NCBI GenBank assembly: GCA_963706905.1
Contig: CAVPNY010000012.1
Location: 744,001 to 808,000 of the forward strand
DNA from: CAVPNY01 sp963706905
Lineage (GTDB): Bacteria; Chloroflexota; Anaerolineae; Anaerolineales; UBA4823
Reading direction: 5' to 3'
Length of the DNA stretch: 64,000 nt
In this document: in pieces, positions 26,146 through 35,940 of the stretch
Layout of the letters: each line of letters begins with the position of its first letter
Position numbering within the stretch: position 1 is the stretch's first letter
Made by a program: the position numbers and the translations under genes
Notes under the pieces: generated by a model
What the model saw: the letters and a program-made list of their open reading frames with translations, nothing else
The model's database searches: none
Told to the model about the DNA's origin: nothing

Positions 26146-27546
26146 ATGACAAACAACAACTATGCCACTTACTTCACTGGCACAAACGAAGAGGTCCCAT
26201 CGTTAAGTGGCAAATCCTTGCGCTATATCAATCTGGATAATGCAGCCTCAACTCCGCCCCTTATCGCAGTTCAGAAGGCGATAAACAATTTCATTAAGTA
26301 CTACAGCAGTGTTCACCGCGGAACAGGATTTAAAAGTCAGCTTTCTACCTTCATGTATGAGGATGCGCGGCGAAGGACAATGGACTTCGTTGGCGCCGAT
26401 CCGCGGATCCATACCTGCATTTTTGGTAAGAACACGACTGAGGCAATTAATAAGCTGGCTCACCGGTTCCCATTTACCCAAGAGCGTAATATTGTCTTGA
26501 CTAGTGGTATGGAACACCACTCTAATGATTTACCCTGGAGATCCGCTGCTCAACTGATCTATGTCCAACTGAGCCAAGATGGGCAGTTAGATGAAGAAGA
26601 TTTCGATTACCAGATCGAGCGTTTAGGTGAGCGTATTGCCCTGGTAGCAATAACTGGAGCCAGCAATGTCACCGGTTATCTAAATCCGATTCATCGCCTG
26701 GCGAAAAAAGCCCATATGGTTGGAGCCCAAATCCTGGTTGATTGCGCCCAACTGGCTCCCCATCGTAAAATCAATATGCTTGCTATTGATGACCCCGGCC
26801 ATCTTAATTATGTTGTTATCTCAGCCCATAAGTTATATGCCCCCTTTGGAACTGGTGCCCTTATTGGTCCTCGAGCTACCTTTGAACACGGCGATCCAGA
26901 TCAAACGGGGGGTGGGACTGTTAAGATCGTCACCCTAGAGGATGTGGTCTGGGATGATCCACCCGAAAGAGAAGAAGCTGGGAGCCCGAACACCATAGGC
27001 GCTGTTGCACTGGCTGCAGCCATACACCAACTTGAGCAGATTGGTATGGATGTTATTGCTTCGCATGAAGCCGAATTGACAACACTTGCGCTTGAGAGAC
27101 TTAAACAACTACCTGATATCAAAATCTACGGCGATCCGGATCCTCGGAGAGCCGCCGATCGCCTGGGAGTGATTCCTTTCCAAATTGAGGGGTATTCCCA
27201 TTTCCTGGTATCCGCTATCCTGGGGTACGAATTTGGTATTGGGGTGCGCAGCGGTTGCTTCTGCGCCCATCCTTATATTTTACATTTGCTGGGATTATCG
27301 ACCGAACAATCCCAGGTAGTTCGCCGACGTATTTTATCAGGCGACAGATCTGATATGCCAGGCATGGTACGGATTTCCTTCGGACTGTATAACACAAAAG
27401 AAGATGTGAACACACTTATTGACGCTCTCCAGGACATCTCGGAAGGGAATTATCAGGGGAACTACACTCAAAACACTCTAACTGGAGAATACACACCCTT
27501 AAATTGGAATCCAGATTTCAGTCAATATTTTTCTTTTGACTATTAA
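26146..27546 (+). CDS. Class V aminotransferase, cysteine desulfurase-like (SufS/CsdA group)
   Basis: A 466-residue PLP enzyme with the fold-type I features of this family: LDNAASTPP near residue 30, HHSNDLPW near 124, the Schiff-base lysine in ISAHKLYAPFGTG, and a cysteine in GVRSGCFCAHPY at the position where desulfurases carry their persulfide cysteine. It may release sulfur from cysteine, but no suf/isc partners are beside it, so a different lyase or epimerase activity is possible. The tail after about residue 440 is extra and Asn/Tyr-rich. It stands alone on the plus strand, divergent from mraZ, and an IS30 element begins 21 bases after its stop. Confidence 0.75.
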   Translation: MTNNNYATYFTGTNEEVPSLSGKSLRYINLDNAASTPPLIAVQKAINNFIKYYSSVHRGTGFKSQLSTFMYEDARRRTMDFVGADPRIHTCIFGKNTTEAINKLAHRFPFTQERNIVLTSGMEHHSNDLPWRSAAQLIYVQLSQDGQLDEEDFDYQIERLGERIALVAITGASNVTGYLNPIHRLAKKAHMVGAQILVDCAQLAPHRKINMLAIDDPGHLNYVVISAHKLYAPFGTGALIGPRATFEHGDPDQTGGGTVKIVTLEDVVWDDPPEREEAGSPNTIGAVALAAAIHQLEQIGMDVIASHEAELTTLALERLKQLPDIKIYGDPDPRRAADRLGVIPFQIEGYSHFLVSAILGYEFGIGVRSGCFCAHPYILHLLGLSTEQSQVVRRRILSGDRSDMPGMVRISFGLYNTKEDVNTLIDALQDISEGNYQGNYTQNTLTGEYTPLNWNPDFSQYFSFDY

Positions 27547-27567
27547 TATAGTTTTATGGCAACGTAG

Positions 27568-28615
27568 ATTTAAGTCACAAGTGCAACTTTGATGGTTGAA
27601 AGGGGCAAGCTGGTGTAGGATAAGCCTCTCAAGACCGCCAAGTCAAAGGAGCGCTTATGAACTACACACAGCTTACCCAAGAACAACGATACCAGATATA
27701 TGCCTTGTTGAAAATGGGACATAATCAAACAGAAATTGCAGCAGTGATTTTCACGCACAAATCGACCGTCAGTCGAGAACTGGGGCGTAACAAAGGTTTG
27801 CGAGGCTACCGGCCCAAGCAAGCGCATCACCAAGCGCTCAGCCGTCGTCGACACAGCCGCAAGCGTATCTCGGAGGAGACCTGGGAGCTGATCGAGACGA
27901 AGCTACAAATGGATTGGAGTCCAGAGCAAGTTTCTGGGTGGTTGAGACGGCATCATGCCATCCAAATCAGTCATGAGTGGATTTACCAGTACATTCTGGC
28001 GGACAAACAAGCGGGAGGTGATCTGTATCGTCATCTCCGCTGCCAAAAGAAACGGCGCAAACGCTATGGCAGCTACGACCGGCGTGGCAAACTGCCGAAC
28101 CGGGTGAGCATTGAAGAGCGTCCAGCAATCGTCGAAGAACGCCAACGGATCGGGGATTGGGAAGTGGATACCATCATCGGCAAAAGACATCGTCAGGCTA
28201 TTGTCACATTGACAGAACGAAAGTCTCGCTATGGCTTGCTGGCCAAGGTCGACCAACGTACGGCTGACCAGGTGGGTGATGCGGTGATTGAACTGCTCCA
28301 ACCCGTTGCGGATCGCCTGCATACCCTCACCGCGGATAATGGCAAGGAATTTGCGGATCACGAAAGGATTGCCCGTGACTTGCAAGCCGATTTCTTTTTT
28401 GCTCATCCCTATGCCGCCTGGGAAAGAGGTGCGAACGAAAACATGAATGGGTTGGTCCGGCAATATATCCCGAAGGCCCGGGATTTGGCTTTGGTCACTG
28501 ATGAAAATGTGATTGGGATTATGAACCGTTTGAACCACCGTCCTAGAAAATGCCTTGATTTTCGGTCACCTTTTGAGGTATTCTTTGGTCAGTCTGTTGC
28601 ACTTACGAGTTGAAT
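27568..28615 (+). mobile_element. IS30 family insertion sequence
   Basis: The element is bounded by imperfect inverted repeats of 20 bases: 27568-27587 and 28596-28615, with 16 matches including AAGTGCAAC. It contains a single intact transposase gene. The right repeat overlaps the transposase stop codon. I see no convincing target duplication. It inserted between the class V aminotransferase gene and the malic enzyme gene without breaking either. Confidence 0.85.
27657..28613 (+). CDS. IS30 family transposase
   Basis: A 318-residue DDE transposase with an N-terminal helix-turn-helix (TQEQRYQIYALLKMGHNQTE), the IS30 signature WEVDTIIGK, the second catalytic aspartate in LTADNGKEFADH and the glutamate in ERGANENMNGLVRQYIPK. 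AAAGGAG lies 9 bases before the ATG. It is full length with all catalytic residues, so the element may still be active. Confidence 0.95.
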   Translation: MNYTQLTQEQRYQIYALLKMGHNQTEIAAVIFTHKSTVSRELGRNKGLRGYRPKQAHHQALSRRRHSRKRISEETWELIETKLQMDWSPEQVSGWLRRHHAIQISHEWIYQYILADKQAGGDLYRHLRCQKKRRKRYGSYDRRGKLPNRVSIEERPAIVEERQRIGDWEVDTIIGKRHRQAIVTLTERKSRYGLLAKVDQRTADQVGDAVIELLQPVADRLHTLTADNGKEFADHERIARDLQADFFFAHPYAAWERGANENMNGLVRQYIPKARDLALVTDENVIGIMNRLNHRPRKCLDFRSPFEVFFGQSVALTS

Positions 28616-28626
28616 CCAAGCAATGA

Positions 28627-28659
28627 AAGAAGAGCGCACGTATCTAATGCGCTCTTCTT
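28627..28659. terminator. Bidirectional intrinsic terminator
   Basis: A perfect 12-base stem, AAGAAGAGCGCA (28627-28638) and TGCGCTCTTCTT (28648-28659), with a 9-base loop. It has A-rich sequence on one side and T-rich on the other. It lies 37 bases beyond the malic enzyme stop and probably serves that gene; before the IS30 insertion it could also have served the aminotransferase gene from the other side. Confidence 0.8.
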
Positions 28660-28695
28660 ATTAAATCTTCGGAAATGCTCTTCGCGAACTTATTT

Positions 28696-30990
28696 TTAGT
28701 CTCTACTCATTGCATCCATCACCGCAACTGCAGCCATATTGACGATATCGCGAACATCATCACCGGTCTGAAGTACATGAATTGGTGCACCCATCCCTAT
28801 CAGGATCGGGCCAATCGCTTGAGCATTACCCAATCGGGCGAGCAGTTTATAAGCAATGTTAGCAGACTCCAAGGATGGGAATACCAGCACATTTGCATCC
28901 TTTACCTGACTAAAGGGATAGCGCTGATCGATGATCTCAGGTACGACCGCGGTGTCAGCCTGCATTTCACCATCAACGGCGAAATCAGGGCATTTACTCC
29001 GTATTACCTCTACCGCCCTTTGAATCTTTTTCGAGAGAGAGTGAGGCGTACTGCCAAAATTTGAGAACGACAATAAAGCCACACGTGGTTCCAAACCCAG
29101 CTGTCTGGCATAGTTAGCTGCCAGACAGGCGATCTCGGCCAAATCATCAGCTGTCGGATCGATATTGACGGTTGCATCAGTAAACAATAGGACCCGGTTA
29201 TTAATGATCATGATATACACCCCTGCGGCTATGTGGGCAGCAGGCTGAGTATGGTGAATCTGAAGCGCGGGGCGAATTACATCCGGGTAGTCATAAGTCA
29301 GTCCAGAAACAAATGCATCAGCGTCCCCCATTTTGACCATCATCGGACCGAAGACATTCGGTTCCATGATGATCTTTTGGGCATCTTTTAATGCCACTCC
29401 TTTACGTTGGCGCAATTGATAATATCCTTGGGCATACTCATCAATACGCGCGAATTGGGTTGGATTAACAATCTCAACTTCAAAATCCAAACCTAATAAT
29501 CTTATCTTCTCATGAATAACATCAGGTCGCCCAACCAGTATCGGTAACGCAATCCCTTCGTCTCTTAATTGAACAGCTGCACGAATGATCTTTGACTCCT
29601 CACCCTCCGCAAAAACCACCCGTTTTTTCTTGGGCGCTGACTTTGCCTTGTTCATTATGTAATAGCGCACTTGCTGACCAATTCCTTGACGGAAGGCCAG
29701 TTGTTGGCGATATTCATCTATATCAATCCGCTTCCTTGCCACCCCGGATTGCATAGCACTTTGTGCAACTGCAGTTGATTCCCATAGCATAACTCTAGGA
29801 TCGAGCGGCTTCGGGATGATATAATCCGTCCCGAATTTGAGAGTTTCCAAACCATATGCTCTCAGAACACTATCAGGAACATCTTCTTTGGTTAATGCAG
29901 CCAAGGCATACGCCGCCGCGACTTTCATTTCCTCATTGATGGCTTTAGCACGGACATCTAATGCCCCCCTAAATATATACGGGAAACCCAGAACGTTGTT
30001 AATCTGATTAGGATAATCAGACCGACCTGTCGCAACAATCGCCTCTGGACGAGTTTCCTTGGCGAGTTCATATCTAATCTCCGGATCGGGATTCGCCATC
30101 GCAAATATAATTGGGCGCTCGGCCATTGAATTCACCATCGCCGGAGTAAGCACGTCAGGAACAGATAATCCATAAAATACGTCACATCCCCGCACAGCAT
30201 CAGCCAAATCACGGGCATCTGTATCCTGAGCAAACGGTGCCTTATATTTGTTTATCCCTTCTTTGCGGTCCTTCGTGACCACTCCTCGACTGTCGACAAG
30301 AAGAATATTTTCCCTTTTCACTCCTAATTTCACCGCCAATTCGGCACACGAAATTGCAGATGCACCTGCGCCAGAAATGGTAATCTTAACCTCATCGATC
30401 TTTTTCCCCACGATCTCGAGGCTATTGAGCAATCCAGCACTTGAAATGATTGCAGTGCCATGTTGATCGTCGTGAAATACCGGGATATCTAACATGGCCT
30501 TGAGAGTTTCCTCGATATAGAAGCACTCCGGTGACTTAATATCTTCCAGGTTTATCCCGCCAAAAGTCGGCGAGATGGCAGCCACAACTCGGATAAATTC
30601 TTCTGGATCTTTTGTATTCACTTCGATATCAAAAACATCGATATCCGAGAATACTTTAAATAAAACCCCTTTACCTTCCATAACCGGTTTGGAGGCCAAA
30701 GCTCCCCGATCACCCAACCCTAAAATCGCTGTCCCATTAGATATCACCGCGACCAAGTTGCCTTTCGCTGTGTACTCATATGCTTGCTCCGCGTCTTGCT
30801 CAATCTCAAGAACCGGATAAGCCACACCTGGCGAGTATGCCAGGGATAGATCGCGTTGTGTCGTTAGGGGCTTTGTCGGTAAGATTGAAATCTTTCCAGC
30901 TTTTCCTCCCATACGATGGTATTCAAGAGCATCTTCACGTAAACTAGTCATATCCACTCCTTTGGCATATTCCGAACAGGTAGAAACCAA
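28696..30990 (-). CDS. maeB: NADP-dependent malic enzyme with C-terminal phosphotransacetylase-like domain
   Basis: A 764-residue protein of MaeB type. Residues about 15-430 form the malic enzyme part, with the SLAYSPGVAYP start, the KGNLVAVISNGTAILGLGD motif and the Rossmann motif ISGAGASAISCAELAVKLG. Residues about 440-764 resemble phosphate acetyltransferase (FAEGEESKIIRAA, FPSLESANIAYKLLARLG), a domain thought to be regulatory in MaeB. It decarboxylates malate to pyruvate. It is a single-gene unit with a terminator behind it. Confidence 0.95.
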   Translation of the reverse strand: MVSTCSEYAKGVDMTSLREDALEYHRMGGKAGKISILPTKPLTTQRDLSLAYSPGVAYPVLEIEQDAEQAYEYTAKGNLVAVISNGTAILGLGDRGALASKPVMEGKGVLFKVFSDIDVFDIEVNTKDPEEFIRVVAAISPTFGGINLEDIKSPECFYIEETLKAMLDIPVFHDDQHGTAIISSAGLLNSLEIVGKKIDEVKITISGAGASAISCAELAVKLGVKRENILLVDSRGVVTKDRKEGINKYKAPFAQDTDARDLADAVRGCDVFYGLSVPDVLTPAMVNSMAERPIIFAMANPDPEIRYELAKETRPEAIVATGRSDYPNQINNVLGFPYIFRGALDVRAKAINEEMKVAAAYALAALTKEDVPDSVLRAYGLETLKFGTDYIIPKPLDPRVMLWESTAVAQSAMQSGVARKRIDIDEYRQQLAFRQGIGQQVRYYIMNKAKSAPKKKRVVFAEGEESKIIRAAVQLRDEGIALPILVGRPDVIHEKIRLLGLDFEVEIVNPTQFARIDEYAQGYYQLRQRKGVALKDAQKIIMEPNVFGPMMVKMGDADAFVSGLTYDYPDVIRPALQIHHTQPAAHIAAGVYIMIINNRVLLFTDATVNIDPTADDLAEIACLAANYARQLGLEPRVALLSFSNFGSTPHSLSKKIQRAVEVIRSKCPDFAVDGEMQADTAVVPEIIDQRYPFSQVKDANVLVFPSLESANIAYKLLARLGNAQAIGPILIGMGAPIHVLQTGDDVRDIVNMAAVAVMDAMSRD

Positions 30991-31112
30991 GATATTTACA
31001 AAATTTCCCTAGCAACTTCACCGTCACTGATTATACCCTGCAAGAAAAACCAGCCAATTGATCAACTCAAGAAATAATCCTGACGAATCCCTGGATGCAT
31101 AATCCGGGCCAA

Positions 31113-31188
31113 GCCGATCATGAATTCCGGCGCATGCCGATCACCGATTCCGTTTCATGCCGATCGGTGATTCCGGCCATGCCGATCA
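31113..31188 (+). repeat. Left subterminal repeats of the IS21 element
   Basis: GCCGATCA or GCCGATCG occurs at 31113, 31136, 31159 and 31181, with spacing of 23, 23 and 22 bases. Such regularly spaced copies are typical IstA binding sites at IS21 ends. Confidence 0.75.
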
Positions 31189-31274
31189 AGTAACCCAGAG
31201 AAGCATGGGGGAGAAGGCTGGATAAACTCAAACAAATCGGGCATCCTCTTCGGAACCGATCCGAGGAGGAAGAG

Positions 31275-32810
31275 ATGTCTCAAGCGAGTTTATCCATGCG
31301 AAAAATTGAAGAAATCCTGCGATTGAAATTTGAAGTTGGATTGCCGCACCGGGCGATTGCCAAAAGTTGTGGGGTGTCGAGCAGTACGGTGAGTGAGTAC
31401 GTCACGCACGCCAAAGCGGTCGGGCTAAGTTGGCCGCTTCCAGAAGGGATGACGGCGGAGCAGTTGGAAGCCCGCTTGTATCCAGAGAAAGGGTTATCCA
31501 GACGGAAGATCCTGCAGCCGGACTGGAAGTATGTGCACAAGGAGTTGAAGCGTAAAGGAGTAACCCTGAGCCTGTTGTGGGTGGAGTACCGACAGGAGCA
31601 TCTGGACGGATACGGATACAGCCAGTTTTGCCAGCACTACCGAGAGTGGAAGAACCAACTCAACCCCACCATGCGGCAGAAACATAAGGCCGGGGAGAAG
31701 CTGTTTGTGGACTACGCCGGGCAGACGGTGGCGGTGGTGGACCCGGAGACGGGTGAAATCCGGGAAGCGCAAGTTTTCGTGGCGACCCTGGGAGCCAGCA
31801 ACTACACGTATGCGGAAGCGCACTGGACCCAGAGCTTGCCCAACTGGATTGCAGCGCAGGTTCGGGCGCTGGAATTCCTGGGTGGTGTGCCGGAAATGGT
31901 GGTTCCGGATAATCTCAAGGCGGGCGTGACCAGTCCGAACCTGTATGAGCCGGACCTGAACCCAACTTACCAGGACTTCGCCCATCACTACGGGATCGCG
32001 GTGGTTCCGGCACGGGTGCGCAAACCGCGTGACAAGGCGAAGGTGGAAGTGGGTGTTCAGGTAGTCGAGCGTTGGATCCTGGCCCGGCTGCGGGACCGGA
32101 CCTTCTTCAGTCTGACCGAGCTCAACCAGGCGATTGCCGAACTGCTGGCCGAACTCAACCGGCGGGAGATGAAGCATCTAGGCCAGTCTCGGCGGCAACT
32201 GTTTGAAGCAGTGGACCAACCGGCCCTTTCACCGCTGCCGGAAACGCCCTACGAGTTTGCGGTCTGGAAAAAGGCCCGCGTCCACATCGACTACCACGTC
32301 TCCTTCGACAAACACTTCTACAGTGTCCCGTACACCCTGACCGGCAAGGAAGTGACCATCCGGGCAACCGAAAAGACGGTCGAGATCTTCTACCAGCGCA
32401 AACGGGTGGCCTCACATCCCCGCTCTACCGCCCAAGGGCGCTTTTCAACCCACAGCGTGCATATGCCGCCTGAGCACCAGTTCTACAGCCAGTGGTCCTC
32501 GGAGCGCTTTCTGCGCTGGGCCGCAGAGATCGGCGAGCAAGCTACCGAACTTATCCGCTGTGCTCTCGACGACCGCAGGCACCCTGAGCAGGCTTAACGG
32601 ACTTGCCTGGGCGTCCTTGGCCTGGCCAAACGCTACTCCCCAGAACGCCTGGAAGCTGCCTGCAAACGGGCTAATGCGGCCGGTATTCGCTCTTACAAAG
32701 GGGTGCACAACATTCTCCAAAACAAACTCGACCAACGGCAGCTGGATCCCGCATCCAACACCCCCTTACCGCCGCATGAAAATATCCGCGGTGAGAACTA
32801 CTACCACTGA
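31275..32810 (+). pseudogene. istA: IS21 transposase IstA with internal stop
   Basis: The frame runs from ATG 31275 (good ribosome site GGAGGAAGAG) to TGA 32808-32810, 511 codons, but codon 441 is TAA (32595-32597). Family members have tyrosine-like residues there, and the following sequence (GVLGLAKRYSPERLEAACKR) is still good IstA, so a single base change is enough. The upstream part has the helix-turn-helix start, LFVDYAGQTV with the first catalytic aspartate, and VPDNLKAGV with the second. A truncated protein of 440 residues would keep the DDE core but lose the C-terminal part. Confidence 0.88.
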
Positions 32811-32815
32811 GGAGC

Positions 32816-33569
32816 ATGCTTATGTTGACCCAGCCCTTACTGGAAAAACTATCCCAACTCAAGCTTCCCGCTTTCCGCACTGCCTTCGAAGACCAGCTCC
32901 AAAATCCCCAGTACGCGGAGCTGTCGTTTGAAGAGCGGCTCGGCTTACTGGTCGATATCGAGATCACCCGCAGAACCAACCACCGCTTGCACCGCCGCAT
33001 CCAGTCCGCCCGTTTCCCTCTCCAGGCCACCATCGAAGACCTCGACCTGTCTGCGGGGCGCGGCCTCAAACGAGCCCAGGTTCTCGAACTTGCCCAGAGA
33101 GATTGGGTCCGCCGCCATCTTAATGTGCTGGTCTTGGGTGCCACGGGTACGGGCAAGACTTATTTATCTTGCGCACTTGGCCGGGCTGCCTGTGAGGCTG
33201 AATTCAATGTGCGCTACCTACGCACTTCCCGCCTGCTGCAATCCCTCGAGCTCGCTCAGGCTGATGGCTCCTATCCCCAACTGCTGCGTTCCCTGGCTCG
33301 CTCTAATTTGCTCATCTTCGACGACTGGCTGCGTGACCCGCTCTCTCGCTCCAGGCCAAAGACCTGCTCGAAATCCTCGACGACCGTTATGGCCGCACGG
33401 CCACCCTGGTCGCAACCCAGGTCCCGGTCAACGAATGGCACGCTCGCATCCCCGACCCCACCCTCGCCAATTCGGTCTCGACCGCCTCATTCACAATGCC
33501 TATCGGCTAAATCTATCAGGAAATTCTATGCGAAAAGTTCATTCCCCCTTGATCAACAACGACAACTAG
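32816..33569 (+). pseudogene. istB: IS21 helper ATPase IstB, frameshifted twice
   Basis: The first part (to about 33345) encodes a normal IstB with the AAA+ Walker A motif (GATGTGKTYLSCALG) and Walker B (LLIFDDW). It then continues in a second frame (AKDLLEILDDRYGRTATLVATQ) until about 33472, and in a third (LDRLIHNAYRLNLSGNSMRK) to TAG 33567-33569. Each change can be explained by one missing base. IstB normally loads and activates the IstA transpososome. The start is ATG 32816 or 32822. Confidence 0.85.
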
Positions 33570-33631
33570 CGATATGATTGCATATCCAGCCATCTCTCCT
33601 CTGACCGGCGATCGCTATGCACTGCAACAGC

Positions 33632-33685
33632 TGATCGGCATGACCGGTCTGGGTGATCGGCATCACCCGAAATCACTGATCGACA
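33632..33685 (+). repeat. Right subterminal repeats of the IS21 element
   Basis: TGATCGGC or TGATCGAC occurs at 33632, 33654 and 33678 (spacing 22 and 24), the reverse complement of the left-end repeats. Confidence 0.7.
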
Positions 33686-33700
33686 TCACTGGAATACGCA

Positions 33701-35135
33701 GATAGTGTATCTTTCCTTCAGGAAAAACGGTTAGCGAGAAGAGCAGTAACGGCATGCAACCCGGTGGTGGAATGGAACAAGACCGCTTTGCGATACCGCT
33801 GGCGGAATTCTCGAAACATGCGCTCCAAAGGGCTGGTGGTACGCAGCATATGAGCTGGCCAGTTCTCGCCATGCAAAGCTGCTTGTTCCTGAACGGCGTA
33901 GAACGTCAAGGTATCCTCAAAATCTCTGGTCAGCGTTCGGATCGCCGCAGCTTGGGGAATGTGCCAAGTTTCGGAGAAAGCTGCAAAGCGCAGGCGAGCT
34001 TCAGCTTCGTCCGGAGCCTGCCAAATGCAAGCAGCCGAGCGCATGAATTCAGTGCGGTAGGAGCGAGCTGCCGGGCGATCCAGTTCAGCCGGAATGCGGA
34101 TGGCCTGGGCGATATTGCGTAGTTTATGAAACACACAGCGTTGCAGGGGCACCTGCCAATAGACATTTTCATAAGCGGGTCGAAAACCGGTAGCGCCATC
34201 CGAGACCAACAAGGCCAAGCCATTTTCCGGGGTAAGCCCGGCTTCATACAGTGCTTCCAAGAATTTCTGCCAACTGGCGATATCTTCGCCGTCCGCTCGC
34301 ATCCAGGCCAACAATTGGGTGCGACCGGTGGTCGGCCAAACGCCTTGCGCCGCCAGGATCGGTATCTTCTTGGCTTGTTTCACCAGGCGGATCCGTCCGA
34401 TCTGATCGATTTGGGTTTCTCCACTCGTGAACATCACGGTGATCCAAATCCCATCCACCCGCACCACCGGGGGAACTTCGCCTGCCCCCAACCAGCGAAA
34501 GCAGCTTCCGGCAGAGCCAAGCGCAAGGACCCGTCGGTTGAGCGTGCGCAATCCAACCGAACTATGCAGCCGACCGTCCAGATCGACTTTGATTTGCCGA
34601 TAGCTCAGCCCGCGTCCATATTCAGCCTGGATGTCCAACTCAAGATCGTCCCAGATGCGCTGCCCAGGTCGCAGTGTTTGGTACTTCAGGTGCACATACC
34701 CACCACACTGGCATTTGGCTTGCGGTACCTGCACGTTTACTCGACCCCAGTGCAGGGCCAACTGGCGCTGGTAATGCCCATTGCGCCGAAAATCTTGCCG
34801 TTGATGGCTTCGGCACCGGCTACAATACACACCGCTCTCTTTTCGCTTAGCCCGGCGCCTGCGTACATACCGCTTGCGACCTAACATGCGATCCAGTTCC
34901 GTTTCTAGGCTCTCTTCCAGGCAGCGACTAACCAGGTGAAGGATCATGCTTCTCATCTGTTCGACTAATCCAAAGACAAATTCCGTTGAACCGCTTTCTG
35001 GTACTTGCAGAGGTAGCTTACCTATGTGTACAATTGCCATGACTTGGTCTCCTGTCGTTTGTGAGGTGGAAACCACATTCTACAGGATGATCAAGTCCCT
35101 TTTTTATCTTTTTCCTGAACGAAAGATACAGTTCC
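33701..35135 (-). mobile_element. IS256 family insertion sequence with 8-base target duplication
   Basis: The ends are near-identical inverted repeats of about 27 bases (33701-33727 and 35109-35135) sharing TGTATCTTTC and TTCAGGAAAAA. The direct repeat AATACGCA flanks the element at 33693-33700 and 35136-35143, the 8-base duplication expected for IS256. It sits just beyond the right end of the IS21 element and just before the left end of the IS1-like element. Confidence 0.9.
33718..35076 (-). CDS. IS256 (mutator-like) family transposase
   Basis: A 452-residue transposase; ATG 35076 or the in-frame methionine at residue 13 may be the start. It has a zinc-finger-like N-terminal region (CSRCRSHQ; CQCGGY), a first DDE aspartate in VVRVDGIWI, LVSDGATGFRPAYENV with the second aspartate, and the family's C-x2-H motif in QRCVFHKLRNIAQ. 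The glutamate is in the TTSPLERMFREFRQRYRK segment. It is intact. Its stop codon lies in the inner part of the left inverted repeat. Confidence 0.9.
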   Translation of the reverse strand: MVSTSQTTGDQVMAIVHIGKLPLQVPESGSTEFVFGLVEQMRSMILHLVSRCLEESLETELDRMLGRKRYVRRRRAKRKESGVYCSRCRSHQRQDFRRNGHYQRQLALHWGRVNVQVPQAKCQCGGYVHLKYQTLRPGQRIWDDLELDIQAEYGRGLSYRQIKVDLDGRLHSSVGLRTLNRRVLALGSAGSCFRWLGAGEVPPVVRVDGIWITVMFTSGETQIDQIGRIRLVKQAKKIPILAAQGVWPTTGRTQLLAWMRADGEDIASWQKFLEALYEAGLTPENGLALLVSDGATGFRPAYENVYWQVPLQRCVFHKLRNIAQAIRIPAELDRPAARSYRTEFMRSAACIWQAPDEAEARLRFAAFSETWHIPQAAAIRTLTRDFEDTLTFYAVQEQAALHGENWPAHMLRTTSPLERMFREFRQRYRKAVLFHSTTGLHAVTALLANRFS

Positions 35136-35145
35136 AATACGCACC

Positions 35146-35932
35146 GAGAGTGGATTGATTTCTGGGTTAGAATAGAAGAATGCAAACCTGTCCGAAATGT
35201 CAACAAACCACGCGGCAGAACCGAACCGGAAAAACCGAATTGGGTGCCCAAAGGTATCTGTGCATGCACTGTAAGTGCAAATACACGCCAGAGCCCAAAC
35301 CGAGAGGCTATCCAGAAGACATGCGCAAGCAAGCCCTGCAGCTGTATGTGGATGGGATGAACTTGCGTCGCATTGGGCGACACCTGGGCATCCATCATGG
35401 CACTGTCTCATCCTGGGTCCAAGCGCATGCTGCCAGTTTGCCGGAAGCGCCTTTACCAGAAGAAGTAAAAGAGGCAGAGATGGATGAGCTGTTCACTTTT
35501 ATCGGCAACAAAAAACAGGATCTACATCCTCACGCTCGTAGACCGGCACACGCGTTGTTATCTGGGCTGGAAAGTGGTCTGGGAACGCACTCAGCAAGCG
35601 ATCCAGGAGATGGTGGATGAAGCTCCTAAGGCGAAATGCTATTACAGCGATGCCTTTGATGCCTATGACCGCCTGTGGTACCACTTCGGCAGATATGAAG
35701 TGTCTGAAGGGAAAACCGATACCTACTCGGTCGAAGGTGATAATGCCGAGTTGCGACATTACCTGGCTCGTCTGGCAAGATCGTCGCGTTGTTTCTCGCG
35801 CTGTCCCTTGGCACTCGAATGTGCCCTGCGCTTGTTTGTCTATTGTTACAACAGCCGCCAGCTGTACAAGCATCGCTTCCCTGCCTATCCTGCCCATGTC
35901 ATGGAGTTCATAAACCCATGAGTTTATCCACC
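35146..35932 (+). mobile_element. IS1-like insertion sequence
   Basis: Imperfect inverted repeats are seen at 35150-35168 and 35913-35931 (14 of 19 matches, sharing GTGGAT and TGGGTT). The 8-base sequence TACGCACC occurs just outside both ends (35138-35145 and 35933-35940), consistent with a target duplication. The left copy overlaps the duplication made by the neighbouring IS256 element, so IS256 inserted at the very edge of this element. Confidence 0.75.
35180..35921 (+). CDS. IS1-like transposase in two overlapping frames
   Basis: The first frame (35180 onward) encodes an InsA-like region with a C-x2-C ... C-x2-C zinc finger (CPKCQQ, CMHCKC) and a helix-turn-helix. The second frame (to 35921) encodes the InsB-like DDE part (LTLVDRHTRCYLGWKVV, YYSDAFDAYDRLW). 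They join at CAAAAAAC (35509-35516). The second frame is +1 (or -2) relative to the first, not the -1 known for IS1, so this may be slippage on six A, a special frameshift or a homopolymer error. The joined product would have about 246 residues, a normal size. Confidence 0.8.
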
Positions 35933-35940
35933 TACGCACC

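Larger units (their letters stand above)
31113..33685 (+). mobile_element. IS21 family insertion sequence, damaged copy
   Basis: An istA-istB pair is flanked by inverted sets of short subterminal repeats, the usual plan for IS21. The left set has four GCCGATC(A/G) copies and the right set three inverted copies. The exact tips and target duplication were not resolved. istA carries a stop codon and istB two frameshifts, so the copy looks inactive unless the sequence is in error. Confidence 0.8.

Noticed and set aside
27903..28538. 211-codon minus-strand ORF
   Set aside because: Antisense to the intact IS30 transposase.
31113..31188. Possible short CRISPR-like array
   Set aside because: The repeat unit is only 8 bases with 22-23 base period and has inverted partners at the other end of a transposase pair; these are IS21 end repeats.
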